Shown: positions 1-10,729 of the stretch, one piece after another
Layout of the letters: each line of letters starts with the position of its first letter
Position numbering within the stretch: position 1 is the stretch's first letter
Source: Chaenocephalus aceratus
Taxonomy: Eukaryota > Chordata > Actinopteri > Perciformes > Channichthyidae
NCBI GenBank assembly: GCA_023974075.1
Contig: CM043797.1
Coordinates: 37,737,645 to 37,801,644 of the forward strand
Direction: 5' to 3'
Length of the DNA stretch: 64,000 nt
Notes under the pieces: generated by a model
The model's database searches: none
What the model saw: the letters and a program-made list of their open reading frames with translations, nothing else
What the model was told of the DNA's origin: nothing
Position numbers and translations under genes: made by a program

Positions 1-213
1 CCAGGCCAGCGAAGAGATATAACCCCTCCACCTGGTCCTAGGTCTACCCCTTGGTCTCTTCCCAGCTGGACGTGCCTGGAACACCTCCCTAGGGAGGCGC
101 CCAGGTGGCATCCTAACTAGGTGCCCGAACCACCTCAACTGGCTCCTTTCGACGCGAAGGAGGAGCGGTTCAACTCCGAGTCCCTCCCTGATGACCGAAC
201 TTCTCACCTTATC
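1..213 (-). pseudogene. LINE reverse-transcriptase C-terminal fragment, cut by window edge
   Basis: Read on the minus strand this stretch is open throughout and encodes the basic tail typical of fish L2/CR1-group non-LTR retrotransposon ORF2 proteins. Landmarks are RSQLRWFGHLVRMPPGR followed by a run of Arg-Pro pairs (RPRGRPRTRWR). This tail lies after the reverse-transcriptase core and is near the protein's C-terminus. The upstream coding part is absent (position 213 upward is unrelated), so the copy is 5' truncated, as is normal for LINEs. The downstream end runs off the window. A second, more decayed copy of the same tail lies at 41391-41660. The clade is inferred from the tail alone; the coding nature is read directly. 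Confidence 0.75.
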
Positions 214-881
214 CCACAGTCTTTCACAGAACTATTAATATAGGTTCAAGGAAATAATGTTACACTATTTGAAATTAATCTTCACTGTGAGCTCTCTGAT
301 GGATGCATGTGTGTGCTTTATATCCTAATAATGCTCCTCTGCTGCACTCAGTGGATGTGTCTCTCACAGGAAACCCCACAGAGAAACAGGCGTGAGTAAG
401 AAAGAGGAAAAAATCATGACTGTAAACATCAGTGTGAGATGTGAAAATGATATTATCTCTGCCTCCATCTTTCCCGCTGTGCCGGGACACCACACAGGCA
501 ATACAAGTGGAGAGAAATACAAACGTTAACACAGTAACAAACAATACGTCACTTCAAGTCCTCGGTTTCCTGTGAGAGGACTAAGTGTCTCTTTTTGTTT
601 CAACATATTGTATTATCTAGAATATCTTCATGGGACATCAGAGCCAAGAGCGTGCAGAGCTGAGGCTTGGCCACCTATTGTGGATTTAAATGCAATTGTA
701 AAAAGAAAATCAGTAACTATACCTTAAGTAAAAACCTCCACAGGGAAATATGCTTTGTTTTCTGGTGGAGGGTTATTTATAGAGATTCAGTGCAGTGTTG
801 TGCAAAGTTACTGATCCCAAAAAGTACTTCCACCTGTAAGTGCAAATAAAACTGTGAATTTTGACACGTAATTTCTGTCCT
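214..881. other. No gene or element recognised
   Basis: Ordinary mixed sequence. Short open frames have no recognisable motif and no splice context. Confidence 0.5.
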
Positions 882-1006
882 AGGCTCTGGTTTCAGACAC
901 AGGGTGAAAAGAGGTACAGGCAGTATGAGAACAAATATAGACCTTTTTGAACATTAAAGCATGGAGACATGTCAAAGTAGAGGCACTAAATACTATTATT
1001 ACATGG
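882..1006 (-). mobile_element. TTAA-type MITE, family A, truncated
   Basis: Reverse-oriented partial copy of the repeat seen at 4323-4463, 54306-54622, 56916-57385 and 58190-58427. Shared landmarks are the GGTTTCAGACA...GGGTGAAAA block, the cAGGCAGTATGAGA block and TTGAACATTAAAGCATGG. Both element ends are missing. Confidence 0.8.
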
Positions 1007-1509
1007 CATAGGCTGGAGCCACACGAGAACGGTAACGCAATCGAACCGAATTCGATATCAAAAAAGTCTTCCGTCCACACGCAATAGGCACCAGAAACGT
1101 GTCCGTTCACACGAGACCGCTCGAAAGCGCTGGAGACGCTGTAGTACATATGCCGGGCCTGTAAGTGGCGCTGTAGTCCTGCCACAAAATACACCAAAAG
1201 CAGCGAAGAAGACTTCCCGCACATGGTTGCTCTTCTGTTTAGCCAGGTGGACGCTCTGGCTCTTTTTCTCCCTCCCCGAGGCAAGCGTATTCTCCTGCTG
1301 TAATTCTCTCCGGTAGTCCCCCAGCAGATGAAAAACACCCACTTCTCCGCCTCTTCCAAGGGACGAGGGGACCGTGCCGCAGAGTTTCTGTTTTTTTTTC
1401 GCCAGGTCAACATGTCTGTTAAAGTTGAAATCTTCCGGACAAAATTTGAAAAGTGCCGGTCAAAGGTCTTTTTTATTTATTGAGCTTTAAAACAGATTGA
1501 TAACGACTC

Positions 1510-1511
<2 letters not shown>
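1007..1511. other. GC-richer stretch, unclassified, probable old repeat
   Basis: A 177-residue minus-strand open frame crosses this region but it begins inside low-complexity sequence and runs into the MITE at 882-1006, so I do not call it a gene. Repeated CACACGAGA-type blocks suggest a decayed DNA transposon. I could not find matching ends. Confidence 0.35.

Positions 1512-1558
<47 letters not shown>
1512..1558. repeat. (TAA)n microsatellite
   Basis: About 15 uninterrupted TAA units. Confidence 0.95.
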
Positions 1559-1560
<2 letters not shown>

Positions 1561-1695
1561 GGAGCCTTAGCGAAGATAAGAAAAAGACAAGAGGGCTAAG
1601 AAAACAGCGGAGAAGTAGTGGAGAAGTAACGGGGAAGTAACGGGGCAGAAACCCTCAACACGGAGCTGCGGTCCTTTTTACTCAACGGTCCAGAG

Positions 1696-2203
1696 CAGTG
1701 TTTCCGCCAGACCAGGGCTGAGAGGGCGTCCACCCCGACAGCGGGGGTCCCTTATAGATACTGTCTTTTAGTGAGCCGGATCATTTGGCTCGGCTCTCTT
1801 AAAGCGCCAGCTGTTTCGGCTCCCAAACGGCTCTTCATGTTACCACAGTTTACCACGGACCCTCAGTTTCGCCGCTGCGAGGCTCTGGTGCTCGCAGCTC
1901 CACTAAACCCCCCCCCCTCATCACGTCCAAATCGCGCACGTTCCGTGTTGTCCTGTAGCAGGCACCTTCGATGTCGGGGAAACAATCTTCAATACTCCGA
2001 AAATAATCCCACCAGACTCCTTTGCCCCTCCAACAGCGGGATGTCCTTGTCCTTTTTCCTTTTCGTTATTTCAAGCGATAAAAACTCTCGATCTTCTCTC
2101 AAATTATTAATATTTTGTGGACGCCCTCGGCTCGAGTTCAGGGCTTCCCGAGCTGAATAAGGGCGTCAAATGACGGCAAGACGCCCCCCTGGCGGAAACG
2201 CTG
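1696..2203. mobile_element. hAT-type MITE with 8-bp TSD
   Basis: Termini CAGTGTTTCCGCCAG and CTGGCGGAAACGCTG are inverted repeats of the hAT type. The flanks GTCCAGAG (1688-1695) and GTCCAGAC (2204-2211) match at 7 of 8 positions, as expected for a hAT target-site duplication. No transposase motif is visible inside; the open frame over 1771-2160 has no recognisable domain. Length is 508 bp. Confidence 0.9.
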
Positions 2204-2211
2204 GTCCAGAC

Positions 2212-3417
2212 ATCAAAAGGCAAAACATATTCAGTTGGCAGTTCCTTTGGCATTAGGGCAGGGATCTAGATACTTTCCAAGGTTTGACATAATGAATTGT
2301 GCTACTTTTAAAGCAAGCAGCGATGTTTTCAAATCGGTAATCAAAACGCTATCGAAGCAGTTCCTGCCGTTACTACGTTAGTTCAAACAGTAACAACGGA
2401 CTATTTTTCTCAGCGGATGCATGTCATTTTAAATCAATACAACTATTTTTTAAATCGATAAAAACATTTTCTAAATCAATAAAAGCATTTAAATTAATAT
2501 TGGGAGTCATGTCGTTACTTTGTTGAGAATGTGGCCATGTGTAATAAGCGGGATAATGTGCAGCGAAGCGGTCATTATGGGGAAAAGAACACCTCGAAGC
2601 GGAGGGATCTTGATCAGCCTGAACCTGAAGATGAGCATATATAATATGTCCTCTTTAAAATCAAAGATGTGTGCATTCCAATGTCCAGTACACAATAATT
2701 ACAGTAAAATGTGACGGTTTTAGTGGAAGGTGGCAGGTTGAATGAACACTGAACCCATGGTAATAATAGAGAAACATAGAAGCACTCTGAGTCAGTAGGA
2801 GTAGAATGTTATTTCCTCAGACAGACAGGTGTTCACAGGTAAAAGAAAGGGAAGTGCAAAGAGAGACAAGGTGACGGCTCGAGTGCTTTCCAGAGTGAGG
2901 TGGTGACAAGGAGAAAAGTGACAACAGCAGAGCGTTGTGGCGTCAGACGACCCCACCCGACAACAATTTGGTGTCAAGCTGGAGGCCACGACCTCTCCTA
3001 ATGCAATATGTCTGGAAGCGGCCAGCCGTGAGCCGACAGACCACACTCCATAGAACAAGATTAAAAATCCAATTCCATACTGCTGAGAACGTGTGAGGGA
3101 GAGAAAGACTGAGCGGTGGAATAAGTGAACAAAGACTTTCATTTATCACCAAGTGAAGGAAAAAAGCTCATTCATCTATAATCCATTAATCTAGGACACT
3201 TGTGAGAGCCTCATTGGCGTGACTCTCTCACTGTCTTATGACAAACGGAGCTAATCACTGCGCAGAGAGAGGAGCCTACACTGTAAAAAATAAATGTCCT
3301 GCTCTCTACTCAGACACTCAGGAGTGCATTACACTCTGCTGTTCACAGAGTATGTGGTACTAACTAAACTGTAGCTACTGTGCACATGATAACACAACCC
3401 TTGAATCTTGGTGATGT
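2212..3417. other. No gene or element recognised
   Basis: AT-rich up to about 2720, then mixed. Open frames are short and motif-free. Confidence 0.5.
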
Positions 3418-4463
3418 TTAAAAAGGCCCCTATTATCCTCATTTTCATATCAGTATGTAGTGTCTCTACTTTAAAGAGTCCTCTCCTGCTGATGTTCAGG
3501 TGTATATCAGTATGTAGTGTCTCTACTTTAAAGAGTCCTCTCCTGATGATGTTCAGGTGTATATCAGTATGTAGTGTCTCTACTTTAAAGAGTCCTCTCC
3601 TGCTGATGTTCAGGTGTATATCAGTATGTAGTGTCTCTACTTTAAAGAGTCCTCTCCTGCTGATGTTCAGGTGTATATCAGTATGTAGTGTCTCTACTTT
3701 AAAGAGTCCTCTCCTGCTGATGTTCAGGTGTATATCAGTATGTAGTGTCTCTACTTTAAAGAGTCCTCTCCTGCTGAGGTTCAGGTGTATATCAGTATGT
3801 AGTGTCTCTACTTTAAAGAGTCCTCTCCTGCTGATGTTCAGGTGTATATCAGTATGTAGCGTCTCAACTTTAAAGAGTCCTCTCCTGCTGATGTGCAGGT
3901 GTATATCAGTATGTAGTGTCTCTACTTTAAAGAGTGCTCTCCTGCTGATGTTCAGGTGTATATCAGTATGTAGTGTCTCTACTTTAAAGAGTCCTCTCCT
4001 GCTGATGTTCAGGTGTATATCAGTATGTAGCGTCTCAACTTTAAAGAGTCCTCTCCTGCTGATGTGCAGGTGTATATCAGTATGTAGCGTCTCAACTTTA
4101 AAGAGTCCTCTCCTGCTGATGTGCAGGTGTATATCAGTATGTAGTGTCTCTACTTTAAAGAGTCCTCTCCTGCTGATGTTCAGGTGTATATCAGTGTGTA
4201 GTGTCTCTACTTTAAAGAGTCCTCTCCTGCTGATGTTCAGGTGTATATCAGTATGTAGTGTCTCTACTTTAAAGAGTCCTCTCCTGCTGATGTTCAGGTG
4301 TATATGAGTATGTAGTGTCTCTACTCTGACATGTCTCAATGCTTTAATGTTCAAAAAGCTCTTTATTTTTTTCATACTGCCTGTGCTGCAGCACCTCTTT
4401 TTACCCTCTGTCTGAAACCAGAGCCCAGTCTGCTCTGATTGGTTAGCTGGCCGGCACCGTTGA
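3418..4463 (+). mobile_element. TTAA-type MITE, family A, internally expanded
   Basis: Begins with TTTAAAAAGGCCCC, a family A terminus, and after the tandem array resumes with the family A body (GCTTTAATGTTCAAAAAGCTC, GTGCTGCAGCACCTC, CTGATTGGTTAGCTGGCCGG). The 3' part is lost at about 4463. The array between is listed separately. Compare the unexpanded copy at 56916-57385. Confidence 0.8.
3451..4322. repeat. 57-bp minisatellite, 16 units, derived from MITE end
   Basis: The marker CAGTATGTAG (last unit GAGTATGTAG) recurs 16 times from 3451 to 4306, exactly 15 x 57 bp apart in total. Each unit starts TTTAAAGAG and ends near a CAGGTGTATATCAGTATG block, matching the first ~57 bp of the family A MITE. 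Some units carry GTGCAGG in place of GTTCAGG, or TAGCGTCTCAAC in place of TAGTGTCTCTAC, so subtypes exist. Because 57 is a multiple of three, both strands stay open over the array; those long frames are artefacts. Confidence 0.97.
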
Positions 4464-4929
4464 GATTGGGCAAAGACTTCCATTTCCACTCCTCTTGATA
4501 GTTTAAAGTCTTGAGACGCAAGAATAGAATTGGAAACTACGTCTATAAACCGCTTGTTTCCACTAGCAGTCAGACAACAGCCAATGGATTTCAAGTTTGC
4601 AAAATCTTTTTCCTTTGCAAACATATTTGGCTTTAAATTCAGATATCTATTCATAGACATTATTTTAACTTGACAAGGACCTCTTTATGGACGTCTAAAC
4701 AGCTTTTTGGTGTAATTATTTTGCAAGGCAGCCACACCTTTTAGGGAAAAGTCAACAAAGCGGTAGCCAATATCCTTAGGAGCAACTGCATACATATTGA
4801 ATAAGGATTAAAATAAAAATATGTGGACATGAAATAGGGCAAAGATCGAATTTAGAGTCAGTACATCCCTATAGGCTTTGAAGGTAATTTCAAAAAAGAA
4901 AACTCAAAATAGATGTGGCATCTTACATA
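4464..4929. other. No gene or element recognised
   Basis: AT-rich sequence without recognisable ends or coding motifs. Confidence 0.5.
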
Positions 4930-5141
4930 TTGATTGGGTGGAGGAAACTTCTGAAGCAACTGGAGTCAGGACGAGGAGAGACACGAGGAGAGCCGGAGCT
5001 TTGATGGCAAACACTGACGGTTTATTTGGAGCTTTGGCCGGAGCTTCGGTCTGACCACACGGTTGAGATGCCTCAATCAATTCTGAAGAAACCTTCCTCT
5101 CGTTTGATGTGTTAACTAGTTTCGCTCAGGGTAATCAACAT

Positions 5142-6110
5142 TAGGGATGCACGATATTTGTTTTTTGAAACCGATACCGATATCGATAACTTCCTGCTTC
5201 TCAAGACCGATACCCAATAATAATATAATATATATATATATATATATTAAATGTACCTGTAGTTTTTGCACACCTGGTGGTAAAAAAAAGACTAGTAGTG
5301 AGCAAATGACATGAGCATTACTACTATGAACAAAACAAAGCCAAGAACAGTTTTGACTCTTCAAAGTGACCATATTTATTTTCCCAAATAAATATAATTG
5401 AGTCAATGTCAATGACAATGTGTTTCCCTGAACAATGAGTGAACAATGAGTGGTCCATATTAAGAAATGGAAACAACTATTACCTGGCATTACTCTGGCA
5501 AACTTCTTGCCTTTTTCAAAAGCCTCGTCGATAGGTCAAAGCCCCGGTGCCTTTGCAGCTGGCTTTGGATTCGCCGCTAGTTTAGCAGCGCAGGCGTCTT
5601 CATACGCTGTTAACACACCATCGTAGCGATGGCGATGTTTCAGGTGACTAATCAGGTTGGAAGTATTATAGCTCGTTGCCTTTTTCCCTCCTCGTGGAAC
5701 TTCTGCATTGCATTTGTTAATACAAATAGCAAGCGAACTATCTAACTCTGAAACTTTGAAATAGTCCCATACTACCGACGACATGTTTGTTTACTGTCCT
5801 GGCTTCACGGCCGCTCACCATTTACGTCACAGCCAGGCATGAGTTAGGGAGCGCTGGATGTGTGAAAAACTCCCCTCTTGCTAAACCACTAATACCACAG
5901 TACTGGCAAAACGGGAGGAGCCGAGTGAAAAACAAGCGCCCCTCATCCCAATCCACCCACACCGCAGTATTTTTTTCTTTTTTTTTTACCCAAAAAATAT
6001 ATTGTATATTATCGGGGCTATTAATACTTTTATCGGGTTTATCGGGATGACGTCATAATTCCTAATATCGGACCGATAATTATCGGGCCGATAATTATCG
6101 TGCACCACTG
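5142..6110 (-). mobile_element. hAT transposon retaining a BED exon
   Basis: Termini TAGGGATGCACGATA and, reverse complemented, CAGTGGTGCACGATA. Perfect 8-bp TSD ATCAACAT at 5134-5141 and 6111-6118. Subterminal ends are filled with CCGATA/TATCGG repeats. Length 969 bp, far below an autonomous hAT (about 3-5 kb), so it is an internal-deletion derivative. It sits inside the solo LTR at 4935-6384 and so is younger than that LTR. Confidence 0.93.
5536..5784 (-). CDS. BED-type zinc finger remnant of hAT transposase
   Basis: An 82-residue open frame within the hAT at 5142-6110. The N-terminal aromatic signature is W6-D-Y-F9, followed by candidate metal ligands C21 and C25, then the TSNLISHLKHRH segment with H47 and H52. 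This is the layout of BED fingers, which bind DNA in hAT transposases and in domesticated ZBED proteins. One oddity: the cysteine pair is spaced C-x3-C, whereas BED fingers normally have C-x2-C, so this copy may not fold. The frame ends at residue 82 with no RNase H-like catalytic core downstream, so it cannot transpose itself. The Met start is preceded by ACGTCA-rich non-coding DNA of the element and is the natural start. Function as a separate protein is unproven. Confidence 0.8.
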   Translation of the reverse strand: MSSVVWDYFKVSELDSSLAICINKCNAEVPRGGKKATSYNTSNLISHLKHRHRYDGVLTAYEDACAAKLAANPKPAAKAPGL

Positions 6111-6389
6111 ATCAACATTCTTCATTAGATAGACTAAACTGCTGAGGGACACTGAATCACATGTGTTGCCGCTTATGGCTCGGGGTCCTCTACACCCCGA
6201 GAAGGATGTGTCAGGTGTCCCACAACAATGACTATCTCTGACCGAGAGTGACCCGGTCATAAACTGGTAACAACAACAACTTGCTAGGGCAGCCCCTCCT
6301 TAAGGGAGATAACGGCTGCTCAAGGTTGGAGCCTCTGCGTCAGAGGGCAAAAGGTAAACATGTATGGACAATTATTCCCTGACATTGAT

Positions 6390-7585
6390 CAACGCTTTCA
6401 AATGGCCTTTCTGGTTAACCGACCTGCTGCTGGCAAGGTCATAGAGCATTGATCAGTGACTTTCAGAGTCTAATTAAGACCAGCTTTGGTTAGCTCCACT
6501 TATCAGTTTCCAACAAAAAATCTCTCAACCCTACAGTATTCTCTAGGACAACATGAGTTCCCATCACTTCTATCAGTGCAGGTCCCTGAGTGTAATAGAA
6601 AACAATGAAGAGATTCAGGGTGGAGGAAATCTGCTGCTGGTGATGAGCCAGGGGATCCAGGGGCTCCTCTATGATAAGGCCGAACTCATCCCATTGCTGG
6701 GGTTCAGCCTCATGCATCGGCTGCCATCGGGAAATCCATTTGTCTCCACTCTGAGGGACGCTGCCAACTCACACAATTATCATTTCCATTGAAACATTTA
6801 GTGGAAACTGCACACACACACATATCATAGGGGGGAGGGACTGAAACCTCATGTCTAGAATAAAAACATCCATTTCCTGTTAAGCCATATCGAGTCATAT
6901 CTGCTTTGTGTTTCTTCCGAGCATGCATGATACTGTTGAGTTTATGCTGGTGTGAAATGCTTTGAAGTGTTTGAGTTGTGGTGAGGGAATTGGTTCATGT
7001 CTTTGGTCTAGTGGTCATTCGATCTTCTCCCAATGCTGCTGCTGTCAGTGTCGTAAAAGGGCACATCTCTTTTTTGCTCCAAAGACAAAGAGGTTTCATA
7101 AAACAAAAAGATTAAACCCTGACGTCTAAGTGGCGAATTTCTCATCCACATCGTCTTCCAGTTTAAAACCATCACAAGAGAATAGATATAGTAGAACAGG
7201 GATGCTGTTCAATGACCCAAGATGACACTGCAAATGTTTTGTTTCCTCACACTAGCACTAACTAGACCAAATGTAATCAAAGTCATTCAAACTGAAAAAA
7301 GGAGTATGTTATTACTTTCATGTTAGCCAGGGGATAATTCAAAACGAAATACAATGTGAAGGTTTTTGTTCTCAGTTCAACGGACTACAGGTCAATACAA
7401 CTATTGTCTTACTCCAGTTATTCTGCATTTCTGTGCATGCATGTAAACGTAGTGTATATAGCTTGAAACATTCCTTTAACTAATTTATTTTTACAGTTAA
7501 GTTTTCAAAAAAAGTCCTCATTGAAAACAGGATTTCTTTGTGTGTATTTGTATCCTCAAATAATTACGGAAATGGCAGTTTATTG
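6390..7585. other. No gene or element recognised
   Basis: Mixed sequence with short motif-free open frames on both strands. Confidence 0.5.
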
Positions 7586-7726
7586 GGTACCACTTTACAA
7601 TAAGACTACCCTTATAAAGGATTCATAAAGGGTTTATAATTAGGTTATGAATTAGGTTGTGAACGCTTTATTAATCATTAAGAACCATTTATAAACCAGA
7701 TCTAACAGTTTTCATACATCAACACA

Positions 7727-7894
7727 GGCTCACTATTTGGCAAGATGACTAAGCCTTATATTGGCTACTTAGCGAGAATCAACTCAGTGAGCAACAGATA
7801 CCAAGGATGCTGGCTGATGAAGGAGACAAAGTAAGCTAGGTAGCCAATATAAGGCTTAGCAGTCCAGATAAATGTGGGCTCACTATTTGGCAAG
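7727..7894. repeat. 25-bp inverted repeat between 18-bp direct repeats
   Basis: 7749-7773 and 7835-7859 are inverted copies matching at 24 of 25 positions (core AAGCCTTATATTGGCTAC). The block lies between direct repeats of GGCTCACTATTTGGCAAG at 7727-7744 and 7877-7894. Confidence 0.85.
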
Positions 7895-7941
7895 CAACCG
7901 GTCACAGTTGCCCTGTTTATCTCATGTCTTATAAAAGCTTA

Positions 7942-8330
7942 TTAAAGGTGGGGTAGGTACGTTTCAGAAACCGGCTCGAGATCGCTAGAATTTGAAAATA
8001 CACAACCGGAGAAAATCTGCCACTTCCTCACAGAGCCCCTCCTCCAACACACACGAACGCGCACATGACCAATGAGGGCACGAGGTAAGTCTGTGCCCCG
8101 ATGGAAGGCTGACAGGCAGGTAGGCCATCCAGTTATTTTAGTGGCCCGGCTCAACGGATTGGTTGTACTTTTTACAGTATTACGGCTTCTACAGATGACA
8201 TTTTTTTATGTATTTTTTTGTCAAAGCACTTCAGATATTCATTGCTATCGGGATGTTCAGAGCATTCCATGGAATATAACAAAAAGTGTATCTCGAGCCG
8301 GTTTCTGAAACTTACCTACCCCACCTTTAA
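7942..8330 (+). mobile_element. TTAA-flanked MITE, family C, copy 1
   Basis: TTAA at 7942-7945 and 8327-8330 flank inverted termini AGGTGGGGTAGGTACGTTTC and GAAACTTACCTACCCCACCT, which continue into GGCTCGAGAT/ATCTCGAGCC. The internal region is shared with 47832-48191 (e.g. CAGAGCCCCTCCTCCAACAC and GATGGAAGGCTGACAGGCAG). TTAA target duplication suggests the piggyBac or Kolobok superfamily; the termini do not decide which. Nested in the transposon 7586-8432. Confidence 0.92.
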
Positions 8331-8432
8331 TGACTTATAAAGTGTTCACAACCTAATTAATTAATTAATTAATTACAAACTATTTGTAAACCCTTTATAC
8401 AGTAAGGCTAGTCTTAGTTGTAAAGTGGTACC

Positions 8433-9478
8433 GGATATTGTTACTGAAATTCCCCAAACATGAGGTAGAAAAGACAGACTGTATATGAAGCAACACAGAT
8501 GGTGTTGTGTTGCCGCTCTACAGAGAGCAACATCAGATTAACTCAGAAGCACCTTTAAAGAAGTGACAACACAGAGAATTCAATTAAAGGAAATCTATGG
8601 CGTGCAGCAACATTTTCAAAGAGCAGAGAAGAAAATCTCCTCAGAGTGACAGCCCCAAATCGCCAGCTTGATCTCTCCCTCTCCAACAGGATTACTACTC
8701 CTCTCCTTCTCCCTCCACTTGCTTTATGTACGCCTCCATGTCTCTCCTTGCTTCCTCAAACTCCTCTTCCTCAATCACGTCTTTTATTCCCTTCTTTCCG
8801 TTTGCTTCCTTTGTCTCACTCTGACACTTTCTTTCTGTCAGCTTGTTTCCTGTCGGCTCCTTTGAGAGGACACGAGGTCAGAGGCAGACAAAGGGACCGG
8901 AGCGATGACCCAGAATGAATCGGCCCTGTTTTTGAACCAGAAATGCACGAGTGGAACAAGAAAACCGGCGTCTACATGCGGGCTGCTTTTCTTTAGAGCT
9001 CGGGGTGTGTTGGGAGGATCCTCTGTGGATTTGTGATGCGTCTGTCAAAGTGACAACAGTGGTTAGCATTTCATCAGCTGTAGCTAGCAAGCTAATTAAG
9101 TTAGCGTTAGGCCCACAAGTTGAGAGGCTGACTATTTTATATTTGAAGCCGACTCATTTTAACATGAGAACTAATTAAACTAATTAAAACGTGGCACTTT
9201 TTTCCATTCCTAGAAAGCTTTAATTGGAAACATATGTCGATTAAATAATTAGTTTCTTGACATTTAGTTTTTTTAATGACCTTTTATCGAGAATAGTTTA
9301 TAGTAATAATTTATAGTAAATCAAATGTGTTTATCTATGGTTTTACAGGCACTGACCACTCTCTCAGACACAAGGTTACACATGTATGGAGATTTAAATC
9401 CCTCCTGTGCTGGGCTAAGACACAGAGCCAAACCAAGTCAAGTCAAACCAACACTAAAACAAATAAGAGGAAAAGGGC
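8433..9478. other. No gene recognised; pyrimidine-rich tract
   Basis: 8640-8870 is strongly CT-rich, which keeps two overlapping plus-strand frames open without coding meaning. The rest is unremarkable. Confidence 0.5.
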
Positions 9479-9486
9479 AAAGGTAG

Positions 9487-10187
9487 TAGGGTTGCCAGAA
9501 ACTGACCATGATCAAAATCGATTATTCGGCAGCCCTGGCGAATAATAATCGATTATTCGACCGACCCCGAAAAAAAGATTCCGTTGTTTTCTTTACTGTA
9601 ACATGTTTAACAGTACAAACAACAAACAAGCATGTCATCACAACGACGTGGCCTTGAAGTGAAGTTGGTAATGGCCGGCTGTGCTGCGTCTTTCTCTGTA
9701 ACCTCTTTGGCGTGCTTCGCACTCAAATGCGAACGCATTGTTGAGGTTGAGCTGTGATAGACCAACGTCTTTTCGCAGAGCTTGCATTTAACTTCCTTTG
9801 GACTTGTAAGTTCGAAGTAGTTCCACGAGGAGGAACTCTTTTTACCTGCCGCTTTGTTCATCTTTAGTCGCACGTGTGAGGGAGAGGGGGGGTGGGGTCG
9901 GTGTGTAGCGTGCTGCAGCAGCAGTCTGCTCTGCACGCAGGCTTCCTCCAAGTTTACAGTAAAACAAACTGGTGGTGTGACCAATGACCATTTACAATTA
10001 TTAATACTATTACTATTATTAGCATATATATATTTATATATATTTTGGTTGAAACTAAGACAGAAAAAAAAAAAAACATAAATAATAATAAAAAATATAT
10101 ATAAATAAAATCGATTTTTAAAAATAATATTCGATTATGGAGACTGTAGCGAATATTCGAATAATCGAATAATCGCTGGCATCCCTA
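9487..10187 (-). mobile_element. hAT transposon retaining a BED exon
   Basis: Perfect 8-bp TSD AAAGGTAG at 9479-9486 and 10188-10195. Ends TAGGGTTGCCAG and (reverse complement) TAGGGATGCCAG. Subterminal sequence is rich in CGATTATTCG repeats. 701 bp; non-autonomous. Confidence 0.93.
9607..9861 (-). CDS. BED-type zinc finger remnant of hAT transposase
   Basis: 84 residues from the internal Met at 9861. The open frame continues upstream to 9984, but that part looks like untranslated element sequence, and MNKAAGKK is the usual kind of hAT start. Canonical BED order: W13-N-Y-F16, C26-x2-C29, then STSTMRSHL with H45-x4-H50. All four metal ligands are present, so this finger could fold. After the finger come about 30 residues (NFTSRPRR...) and a stop; the catalytic domain is deleted. 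In intact hATs the finger recognises subterminal repeats, here probably the CGATTATTCG motifs of its own ends; that pairing is inference. Confidence 0.85.
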   Translation of the reverse strand: MNKAAGKKSSSSWNYFELTSPKEVKCKLCEKTLVYHSSTSTMRSHLSAKHAKEVTEKDAAQPAITNFTSRPRRCDDMLVCCLYC

Positions 10188-10729
10188 AAAGGTAGCAGAC
10201 TGTAGGCTAGCATGTATGCTACAAACTAGGGATGGGAACGATTAATCGAATATTCGAAATTATTCATGTATTCGAATATGAGTTATGAATATTTGTATTA
10301 ATTTTTTTTGGAATTTTGAATTTTTTTTGTGGCAGTGATGCCTAAGTTGATTACATATTATCAAATTGAATAATTCAATGTATGTATATATATATATATA
10401 TATATATATAAATATACGGCTGCTGCCCCTCCCTACATGCAGATCACGCAGACTCAATCACTCAAACCTCATCTTAAGTCCAAATGCGGCGCAAATGCGC
10501 TCCGCAGCCGTTGCGAGGTTCATGAGCGTGCTCCCCCGCCCCCTGTCAACACTCGCGACACATGAGTGGCCAGCCTAAACAACAATAAGCGCTGCTTGGC
10601 AACCGTGTGTGGCGGCAAAGTGCAGAGACATTTTGACTGGAGAGATTTAGTTTTGCCGGTATTCAACATATTTTACCAGTCATAGTCCGGTAATTATTTA
10701 CACTCCAAGAAGAGTCCTACACAACAGAC

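Larger units (their letters stand above)
4935..6384 (-). mobile_element. Solo LTR, reverse orientation, split by a hAT
   Basis: On the minus strand this starts TGTCAGGGAATAATTG and ends ...CCACCCA (TG...CA), with a perfect 5-bp TSD TTGAT at 4930-4934 and 6385-6389. Removing the hAT at 5142-6110 and one TSD copy leaves about 473 bp. It aligns by eye with the LTR at 43101-43560: the shared start GGGAATAATTG, the ACCGGTCA/CTCTCGGTCA block, and the downstream AGTGTTTG...CATC block. A candidate AATAAA polyadenylation signal lies on the minus strand at 5021-5026. No internal retroviral-type coding sequence remains, so it is a solo LTR formed by LTR-LTR recombination. Whether the parent was an endogenous retrovirus or a Gypsy-type element is not determined. 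Confidence 0.85.
7586..8432. mobile_element. TIR DNA transposon, non-autonomous, unclassified
   Basis: Ends GGTACCACTTTACAA and TTGTAAAGTGGTACC are inverted repeats, followed inward by TTATAAA/AACCTAATTA-rich sequence on both sides. No convincing TSD (flanks share only ATTG). It is interrupted by the MITE at 7942-8330 and by a small inverted-repeat segment at 7727-7894. Confidence 0.75.

Noticed and set aside
880..1413. 177-residue minus-strand frame
   Set aside because: No recognisable domain, and its C-terminal part is MITE sequence.
3329..4660. A 443-residue minus-strand frame and a 299-residue plus-strand frame with 19-residue repeats
   Set aside because: Both are the 57-bp minisatellite read in frame; 57 is divisible by three and the unit has no stop.
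8646..8918. 90-residue Leu/Ser/Pro-rich plus-strand frame
   Set aside because: Reflects a CT-rich tract; overlapping frames are also open.
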